This document shows, one piece after another, positions 24,975 through 30,110 of a stretch of DNA of 30,110 bases. The DNA comes from an uncultured Acidobacteriota bacterium. Its GTDB lineage: Bacteria > Acidobacteriota > Terriglobia > Terriglobales > Acidobacteriaceae. The translations under genes and the position numbers were made by a program. The notes beneath the pieces are model-generated. The model ran no database searches, had not been told where the DNA came from, and worked only from the letters and a program-made list of their open reading frames with translations. Location of the stretch: positions 1 to 30,110 of the forward strand of contig CAILBQ010000030.1 of the NCBI GenBank assembly GCA_903832475.1, written 5' to 3'. Each line of letters opens with the position of its first letter. Position 1 is the first letter of the stretch.

Positions 24975-26306
24975 TTACGAGTCCTGCGAGGAATCCTTCC
25001 ACGAATCGAGGACGTCGGCGAATCCGGGAAGGATCATGGTTTGTTCCCGATCGGGGCCGGTCGAAACCATGCCGATCTTGGCCCCGCTTTCGCGCTCCTG
25101 AAAGCGCAGATACTCTTGTGCGGCGACGGGGAGGTGGTCGAAGTCGCGGATGCCCTCTGTGGATTGCTGCCAGCCGGGCAGGGTGGTGTAGCGCGGCACG
25201 ATGGATTCGATGCCCTGGACGTCAGCGGGAATCAAGTCGGTGAAGGTTCCATCGATATCGTAGCCGATGCAGACAGGAATTTCCGCCAATTCGTCGAGCA
25301 CGTCCATTTTGGTGACGACCAGCCATTCGGTGCCGTTGACCTGGTTGGAGTAGCGAAGAAGCGGGATGTCGAGCCAGCCGCAGCGGCGGGGGCGTCCGGT
25401 GACTGCGCCATATTCGTTGCCGCGGGCGCGCAGGGTTTCGGCGGAGCTGTCGTGGATCTCTGTAGGGAATGGACCTTCTCCGACGCGGGTTACGTAGGCC
25501 TTGGTGACGCCGATAACCGTGCCGATGTTGGTGGGGCCGACACCGGTTCCGGTGGAAGCGCCGCCGGCTGTTGCGGAGGAGGAAGTCACAAAGGGGTAGG
25601 TGCCGTGGTCGATGTCGAGCATGGTACCCTGGGCGCCCTCGAACATGACGCTGCCGCCTTCGGCAATGACCTTGTTCAGCAGGTTGCCGGTGTCGGTGAC
25701 GAAGGGACGAACCTGCTCGGCGGCGGCCGCGTACTCATCGAGCATTTTGGCGGAGTCGATGGGCTCGCTGCCGAAGAGCGCCTTGGCGATGGCGTTTTTC
25801 TCCTGGCAGGCTGACTCGATGTGGGCCTGGAGAATCTTTGGATTGAGGAGGTCAACAATACGCAGGCCGCTGCGAGCCATCTTGTCTTCGTAGGCTGGGC
25901 CGATGCCGCGGCTGGTGGTGCCGATTTTCTTCCGGCCGGGGGCGCTTTCCGCGGCCAGCTCTATCATGCGGTGGTAGGGCAGAATAACCTGCGCGCGGTT
26001 GGAGACGAAGAGCTGGCTATCAACATCGACGCCGAGGTCGCGCAGCTTGGCAACTTCCTTCAGGAAGGCAATGGGATCGAGAACGACGCCGTTGCCGATC
26101 ACGCCCTTGCATCCGGGACGGAGGACGCCGCAGGGAATGAGCTGAAGGACGAATTTCTGTCCGTGGATGATGACGGTGTGTCCCGCGTTGTGGCCGCCCG
26201 CATAGCGTGCAACGGCGTCGAACTGGCCGCTCAGCACATCCACAATCTTGCCTTTGCCCTCGTCGCCCCATTGGGCGCCGAGCACCACTGCTGTCTTCGC
26301 TCGCAT
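24975..26306 (-). CDS. purA: Adenylosuccinate synthetase
   Basis: 443 residues, near the usual 430. The N-terminus carries the GTP-binding P-loop variant GAQWGDEGKGK with catalytic D15, then RYAGGHNAGHTV supplying the catalytic His. Further family blocks are TTSRGIGPAYEDKMAR and the MFEGAQGTMLDIDHGTYPFVTSS signature. The enzyme joins IMP and aspartate using GTP to make adenylosuccinate, the first committed step of AMP synthesis, in the cytoplasm. The ATG start at 26306 fits the family N-terminus; a GGGG tract lies about ten bases upstream. It is divergent from mutM with about 210 bases between them. No other purine gene adjoins. Confidence 0.98.
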   Translation of the reverse strand: MRAKTAVVLGAQWGDEGKGKIVDVLSGQFDAVARYAGGHNAGHTVIIHGQKFVLQLIPCGVLRPGCKGVIGNGVVLDPIAFLKEVAKLRDLGVDVDSQLFVSNRAQVILPYHRMIELAAESAPGRKKIGTTSRGIGPAYEDKMARSGLRIVDLLNPKILQAHIESACQEKNAIAKALFGSEPIDSAKMLDEYAAAAEQVRPFVTDTGNLLNKVIAEGGSVMFEGAQGTMLDIDHGTYPFVTSSSATAGGASTGTGVGPTNIGTVIGVTKAYVTRVGEGPFPTEIHDSSAETLRARGNEYGAVTGRPRRCGWLDIPLLRYSNQVNGTEWLVVTKMDVLDELAEIPVCIGYDIDGTFTDLIPADVQGIESIVPRYTTLPGWQQSTEGIRDFDHLPVAAQEYLRFQERESGAKIGMVSTGPDREQTMILPGFADVLDSWKDSSQDS

Positions 26307-26502
26307 GAATGTCTATCCCCTGTTTCGCAGTTGCCGTGGCGGGTTGGTTCGGGCAACTGGGGCCCCGCGCCACTCGTAATGATATACCGGGAGTCACCTC
26401 AAGCTGGCTGAGAGGGGAGTCGTCGATGGAGTGGAGTGCTCAGGTGGGAAAGTGGAAAGGGTGGAGGCTCGCGCTGAGTCGCGGGCGGCGAAGTCTCCCG
26501 GC

Positions 26503-26508
26503 TAGAAT
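26503..26508 (+). promoter_or_regulatory. Possible leaderless -10 box for mutM
   Basis: TAGAAT matches the -10 consensus at five of six positions and ends exactly six bases before the mutM ATG, which would place +1 at the A of the start codon. No Shine-Dalgarno precedes that ATG. No clear -35 is seen, so this is suggestive only. Confidence 0.4.
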
Positions 26509-26514
26509 CCGAAT

Positions 26515-27351
26515 ATGCCAGAACTGCCGGAGGTCGAGACAATTGCGCGCGGGGTGCATGAGCGGCTGCGCGGGGACCAGATCATCGAGGTGTGGCTGGG
26601 TTCGCATCGGGAGCCGTTCAAGACGCCGGCGGTAGAGCAGGCGGCGGGGCTGGAGGGCCGGGTGATCCTGGCGGTGCATCGGACAGGCAAGCATATTGTG
26701 TGCGAGCTGGGGAACGAAGGGGATTCGCCGGGCGATCTGCCGTCTGCGCAGTGGATTGTTCACCTGGGGATGACGGGAAGGCTTCTGGTGACGACGCCGG
26801 AAGGTCCGGTGGCGCCGCATACGCACGCGCGGCTGACGCTGGCCAGCGGTCGGGAAATGCGGTTTGTCGATCCGCGGCGGTTTGGGCGGTTGGAGTTTCG
26901 GGAGCTGACGCGCGCCAAGGCGTTCGAGGGGCCGGGGACGGAGCCGACGACGATTTCAGCCGAGGATTTTGCGAAACTGTTTCGCGGGCGCAAGCTGGCC
27001 ATCAAGGCGGCTCTGCTGAACCAAAGCATCCTGCACGGGGTGGGCAATATTTATGCCGATGAGAGCCTGTTCCGGGCGGGGATTCGGCCGCGGAGGATGG
27101 CGGGGAGGCTCAAGCGAACTGAGCTCCTCCGGCTGCATGAGGCTTTGCTGGCGGTGCTCAGGCACGCGATTGAGCTGGGAGGATCGTCGGTTTCGGATTA
27201 TGTGGATGCGGACGGGGTGAAGGGTTTTTTCCAACTGGAGCACAAGGTCTATATGCGAACCGGTGAGCCTTGCCTGGTGTGCGGAACGCCCATCCGGCGG
27301 ATTGTGTTGGCGGGGCGGGGAACGCACTACTGTCCGCTATGTCAGCACTGA
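26515..27351 (+). CDS. mutM: Formamidopyrimidine-DNA glycosylase
   Basis: 278 residues, the usual Fpg length. The N-terminal proline nucleophile and glutamate are present in MPELPEVETI (P2, E3), the AP-lyase lysine in HRTGKHIV, the helix-two-turns-helix segment with LNQSILHGVGNIYADESLF, and a C-terminal zinc finger with two CxxC pairs (CLVC and CPLC) around GRGTHY. The enzyme excises 8-oxoguanine and formamidopyrimidines and nicks the abasic site in base-excision repair. The ATG is fixed because the proline after the initiator Met is catalytic. There is no Shine-Dalgarno, but a TAGAAT hexamer sits where a leaderless promoter would place it. It is divergent from purA and followed by a long gene-free stretch. 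Confidence 0.97.
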   Translation: MPELPEVETIARGVHERLRGDQIIEVWLGSHREPFKTPAVEQAAGLEGRVILAVHRTGKHIVCELGNEGDSPGDLPSAQWIVHLGMTGRLLVTTPEGPVAPHTHARLTLASGREMRFVDPRRFGRLEFRELTRAKAFEGPGTEPTTISAEDFAKLFRGRKLAIKAALLNQSILHGVGNIYADESLFRAGIRPRRMAGRLKRTELLRLHEALLAVLRHAIELGGSSVSDYVDADGVKGFFQLEHKVYMRTGEPCLVCGTPIRRIVLAGRGTHYCPLCQH

Positions 27352-27539
27352 GTTTGATTTGGGCGGAAAAGGACCTGCGATTCCATATCAGGAAGCGGGA
27401 ACGAGGCGAATCTTCTATTTTTGGTAGACGCGAGGGAACCTATCAGGCCTAAGTGATAGAAAATGTTCAATCGTTCGATTGGCTTTTCAATTGCTACTTC
27501 TGGGGTGCCAGTGATGTACGGAAGCTGTGAAATTTCCAG

Positions 27540-27725
27540 TTTCAACATTGAGGGCCCCGTGATGAGCAGAACGCCACATAAGAGCGTTCCCTGAATGGGG
27601 CTACTTCAACGGACCTGAGGTGGTCACTTAGAACCGCCAGAAAGGTCCAACAATCTTGGGAGGCCAGTGCCCAAGAACATAAGACAGAAAGGCGTCACCC
27701 TCCGATCAGGGGTGGCGCCTTTCTC
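27540..27725 (+). ncRNA. Candidate structured small RNA ending in a terminator (family not recognised)
   Basis: Three consecutive stem-loops precede a terminator. (1) GCCCC (27554-27558) with GGGGC (27597-27601) encloses GAACGC (27569-27574) paired to GCGTTC (27584-27589). (2) GGACCT (27611-27616) with AGGTCC (27643-27648) encloses GGTGGT (27619-27624) paired to ACCGCC (27633-27638). (3) TCTTGGG (27654-27660) pairs with CCCAAGA (27670-27676). No open frame explains the stretch. Hallmarks of RNase P RNA, tmRNA and SRP RNA are absent; 6S RNA was considered, but I could not find a convincing closing stem and central bubble. The 5' end is unknown and may lie up to 60 bases earlier. Confidence 0.55.
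27688..27725 (+). terminator. Terminator of the candidate small RNA
   Basis: A 13-bp stem, AAAGGCGTCACCC (27688-27700) with GGGTGGCGCCTTT (27710-27722), contains a single T-G wobble and has a 9-base loop. The T-run is partly inside the stem and is followed by CTCGCG, so it is moderate as a rho-independent terminator. Confidence 0.7.
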
Positions 27726-28434
27726 GCGTTTGCGGGGATGCTCAGGCTTCAGTTGACTTCGCGTGGGGACACTGGTGACGTTCGGAATGCGCGAAGTACG
27801 CAAAATGCTTGCGGAGAATGCATCCTTGCTGCGATACTCAGGCGCGTTGGAACTTTCTGGTTGGAAACGGGAAAAAGGAATTTACAGATTTGCAGCGATG
27901 TTGCCAGCCGTCGAGGTTCCCTGTAGTATCGGAATTGCCTATTGCGCAGCGGAGAGAAGCTTCCCCGAGCTGGAATTGTTGGCCGGGTAGAACTGCAAGG
28001 CAGCAATGGACAAACAGTACGCTGTTCACCGCGAGGGATGGAATCTCGCGCATTCTGCAGCGGAACCGGTTTTCCGGGAGAACTCAGCTGATACAGAGTT
28101 TCGAGCAGTCAAAGTGGAATCGTGGAAACTTCCGATCCCCCGTTGGGCTGCGACAGGAAGACCAGGCACGTGATCGGGCGAAGTCTCGAAAGTCCGGCAG
28201 GAACCAGTCTGCAGGTGCGTGCGTCTTCTACTTGGGTTGAACCATCCTGCATCGGCGGATGATGCCGGGCAAGTCCTTTTTCCTGCAGTCGAAGTCTGGG
28301 TGGAAATCACTTGGAAGCGTTGAGATTTCGGCTTGTGGAGAAGGCGGCATGATCAGACGCTTTCACGGGGACGGCAGCGCCTGAGCAGGCAAACGCTGCA
28401 CCACTCAATTGCAAAGGCACCAGGAAGTGGAAGC
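27726..28434. other. 709-base stretch without a confident gene
   Basis: Several overlapping short frames exist (75 codons at 27763-27990, 143 codons at 27809-28240), but none has a convincing ribosome-binding site, recognisable motif or consistent codon use. Small inverted repeats are present, for example GCGAG...CTCGC near 28030-28056. It could be a long leader of the gene at 28435, a decayed gene, or contain further RNA. The last ten bases hold a purine-rich site for that gene. Confidence 0.45.
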
Positions 28435-29427
28435 ATGACGACAGAATCAACGCAGCCGCCTTCAGAGGCGGGGCAAGCCCAGGCCACGGTGCCAGGGCAG
28501 TCGCAGGGACATCGGCGCCGCCGACGTCGCCGCAAAACCAAGTCAAGCCACGCAGCGCAGGTCGGTCAGAACCAGGGGAGTGGGGTACCGGGAAGTCCGG
28601 TGCAGGCGGCTCCGGTGCAGCCGGGTGCGATCTTGCAGAGTGGGCCTCCACCGATGGCGCAATCTGGAATGCCTATGGCTCCCCGCCCCAACGGCGGCCA
28701 GCAGCAGGGCGGCCAGGGCCAGGGACAAGGGCGCAAGAAGAAGAAATCGCAGCAGAAACAGCCTGCGTTTCAGCCGAGCCCCGGTAATAGCATCAATGGT
28801 TCGAATGGCAACGGGAATGGCGGGGGCGGCGGCAAGAAGCGGTCCAAGCAGAAGGGTCCGCGGCAGTTTGTGGGGCCGATGGACCACAGCTACCGGATTG
28901 CCAACGGCAACGTTGCGGATGGTCCTCCGTCGACGATTCCTTTCCAAGGCAACGGGCACGGCGCATATTACAACGACACGCCGTCTCAACGTGGCGGAAT
29001 TACGCCGTCGATTGCCGCAGATGCGCCGACACGGATCTTCTTCTTCATCGAAGACCTGTTCTTCCTGGCGAAGATTCAGGAAGCGAGCCGCAAACTGGGC
29101 GTCAAGGTGGAATTCGTCAAGGGCGACAAGGACGTGCTGGCGCGCATTACGGATTCGCCGGACAAGCCTTCGCTGCTGGTCTTCGATCTGAACAACGCCG
29201 CAGTCAAGCCGTTGACGGTGATTCCCAAGCTGAAGGCCAAGTTGAAGAAGTCTGTGTCGATTATCGGGTTCCTGTCGCATCTGCAAGGCGACTTGAAGAT
29301 GAAGGCGACGGAAGCCGGGTGCGACACAGTCATGCCGCGGTCGGCGTTCTCGCAAAGCCTGCCGAATCTGTTGCGCCGTTATGGGATGGATGAAGAGGAA
29401 GATAATTATCCTCAGCCGATGTTCTAG
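28435..29427 (+). CDS. Basic disordered region fused to a degenerate response-regulator receiver-like domain
   Basis: 330 residues from the ATG at 28435, which follows GGAAGTGGAAG. Residues 1-199 look disordered and very basic: seven arginines at 27-33, a Gln/Gly-rich tract at 88-99, RKKKK at 100-104, poly-Gly/Asn at 117-133 and KKRSKQK at 134-140. Residues 200-318 read as a receiver-type alpha/beta domain. An acidic pair occurs after strand 1 (E206, D207), a possible phospho-acceptor Asp at LLVFDLNN (D251), Ser at 281 in place of the conserved Thr/Ser, and Arg 302 where Lys is normal. The N-terminal half resembles nucleic-acid-binding low-complexity extensions. Function is not known; RNA or DNA association and condensate formation are inference. 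Confidence 0.8.
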   Translation: MTTESTQPPSEAGQAQATVPGQSQGHRRRRRRRKTKSSHAAQVGQNQGSGVPGSPVQAAPVQPGAILQSGPPPMAQSGMPMAPRPNGGQQQGGQGQGQGRKKKKSQQKQPAFQPSPGNSINGSNGNGNGGGGGKKRSKQKGPRQFVGPMDHSYRIANGNVADGPPSTIPFQGNGHGAYYNDTPSQRGGITPSIAADAPTRIFFFIEDLFFLAKIQEASRKLGVKVEFVKGDKDVLARITDSPDKPSLLVFDLNNAAVKPLTVIPKLKAKLKKSVSIIGFLSHLQGDLKMKATEAGCDTVMPRSAFSQSLPNLLRRYGMDEEEDNYPQPMF

Positions 29428-29443
29428 GCTTCAATTGCGCAAT

Positions 29444-29479
29444 CAAAAGGGCGCTCTCCTTTCGGAGGGCGCCCTTTTG
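29444..29479. terminator. Bidirectional rho-independent terminator
   Basis: A 16-bp stem (29444-29459 with 29464-29479) has one T-G wobble, a TTTC loop, an A-run on the left arm and a T-run on the right arm, so it can act in both directions. It lies between the convergent receiver-like gene and the HIT gene. Confidence 0.88.
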
Positions 29480-29496
29480 CGTGCCTTGAATCTGGC

Positions 29497-29835
29497 CTAG
29501 CCGGGAGGCCAGGACAGGCTGCGGCCGCCGAGCAGGTGGATGTGCAGATGGTCGACGGTCTGGCCTCCGTCGTCGCCGCTGTTGAAGACGGTGCGATAGC
29601 CGTTCTTCAGGTTCTTGTCGCGCGCGATCTGGCTGGTGACCCAGAGCAGGTGGCCGAGGAGTTCCCTGTCTTCTTCGGTGGCTTCGGCGAGGGAGCTGAT
29701 GTGTTCGCGGGGAATGACGAGGATGTGGGTGGGCGCCTGGGGATGGATGTCCGCAATGGCGATGCAATCCTCGTCTTCGTAGACACGCGGGGAGGGGATG
29801 GTTCCAGCGACGATCTTGCAAAAGAGGCAATCCAT
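29497..29835 (-). CDS. HIT family (histidine triad) nucleotide hydrolase, HINT-like
   Basis: 112 residues, the normal length of a bacterial HINT/HinT-type protein. The C-terminal histidine triad is intact (HLHIHLLGGR), and the N-terminus has the CLFCKI block with two cysteines of a zinc-binding pair followed by YEDEDCIAIADIHPQAPTHILVIPREHI. Such proteins hydrolyse nucleoside phosphoramidates and acyl-AMPs in the cytoplasm. The ATG at 29835 has GGAG five bases upstream; an upstream in-frame start at 30018 would add 61 unconserved residues. The final SLSWPPG matches the common C-terminal end of the family. Its stop abuts the bidirectional terminator at 29444-29479. Confidence 0.95.
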   Translation of the reverse strand: MDCLFCKIVAGTIPSPRVYEDEDCIAIADIHPQAPTHILVIPREHISSLAEATEEDRELLGHLLWVTSQIARDKNLKNGYRTVFNSGDDGGQTVDHLHIHLLGGRSLSWPPG

Positions 29836-30110
29836 CGTTTCTCCAAATGAGCCGCGATCAGTGTACAACCGCGGGGTTGCGGTGCCTGGAAGAGACCTTG
29901 AGCGATCCGGGGATGGGCCCTGATGGTTTGCTGGCGCCCGGATCTGTTGTAGCCAGGCTGGATGGCAGTGGGCCGTCTGTTGCGGCTGATTGAGATGGGT
30001 TTTTTGCGGATTGGGCATAACACGGGAGTGCGATCACCTTATTGGCTGAGGCCGGTGGAATCAGGGCGCTGGGAATCTTGAAGGCAAAGAGCAGGACGAC
30101 GGACAAGACG
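29836..30110. other. Window-end stretch without a confident gene
   Basis: Upstream of the HIT gene. A minus-strand frame open from the window edge to 29858 begins with a hydrophobic run (SVVLLFAFKIPSALIPPASA) and then turns Ser/Pro/Ala-rich. It could be the 3' end of an exported or membrane protein whose start lies outside, but I recognise nothing in it and there is no supporting signal. Confidence 0.3.

Noticed and set aside
27490..27725. RNase P RNA, tmRNA or SRP RNA at the structured gap
   Set aside because: No GAGGAAAGTCC block, no tRNA-like TpsiC arm or tag frame, and no GGAAGCAGC-type SRP loop were found, so no known family is claimed.
27809..28240. 143-codon plus-strand frame in the large gap
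   Set aside because: Rich in Arg, Gln, Cys and Trp with no motif, no ribosome-binding site and overlapping frames of similar length; looks like chance.
28333..28434. Extended N-terminus of the receiver-like protein
   Set aside because: The extra 34 residues lack a ribosome-binding site, while the ATG at 28435 has a purine-rich site directly upstream.

Overview
The window is a high-GC bacterial chromosome segment made mostly of ordinary, tightly packed genes on both strands. No rRNA, tRNA, CRISPR array, transposase, integrase or phage gene was seen. Gene content and the many small palindromic intergenic repeats suggest an acidobacterium of the Terriglobia type (kumamolisin-like S53 peptidase, OPT transporter, M28 peptidase, tandem secreted amidohydrolases, HNH protein, pigment cluster). 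This assignment is inference from remembered gene repertoires, not a database match.

Region by region: (1) 1-332 is the 3' end of an amidohydrolase. (2) 582-8169 is a same-strand run that reads as a C30-type carotenoid pathway: a CrtN/CrtI-like desaturase, an aldehyde dehydrogenase, a second CrtI-family enzyme resembling the terminal oxidase CrtP/CrtNb, a PlsC-type acyltransferase and a CrtQ-like GT2 glycosyltransferase, followed by a small secreted TPR-like protein. The last three pathway genes are joined by 4-base ATGA overlaps. Together they could desaturate a C30 backbone, oxidise a terminal methyl to aldehyde and acid, then glycosylate and acylate it, giving a staphyloxanthin-like pigment. 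The backbone synthase (CrtM or HpnCDE) is not in the window. (3) 8300-10522 is an OPT-family transporter on the minus strand, facing twin hairpins. (4) 11002-12611 holds a ComF-like protein and an HNH endonuclease-family protein. (5) 12675-18279, minus strand, holds an S53 peptidase, glucose-6-phosphate isomerase and a secreted M28 peptidase, with a plus-strand terminator between the first two that serves no visible gene.

(6) 18455-23415, plus strand, holds a low-GC acyltransferase-3 membrane protein, dihydropteroate synthase (folP) and a tandem pair of exported amidohydrolases, the second lacking the usual HxH metal motif. (7) 23443-26306, minus strand, holds a two-TM small protein, an NTF2/SnoaL-like secreted protein, an ABM-domain monooxygenase-like protein and purA. 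(8) 26515-27351 is mutM, possibly leaderless. (9) 27352-28434 is a long gene-free stretch containing a compact series of stem-loops ending in a terminator, a good candidate for an unassigned small RNA. (10) 28435-29427 encodes an unusual protein with a 200-residue basic, Gln/Gly-rich disordered part joined to a degenerate receiver domain. It converges on a HIT-family hydrolase across a near-perfect bidirectional terminator.

The points most worth a second look are the carotenoid cluster with its PlsC-type acyltransferase, the structured RNA candidate near 27.6 kb, the disordered/receiver fusion protein, and the amidohydrolase pair.
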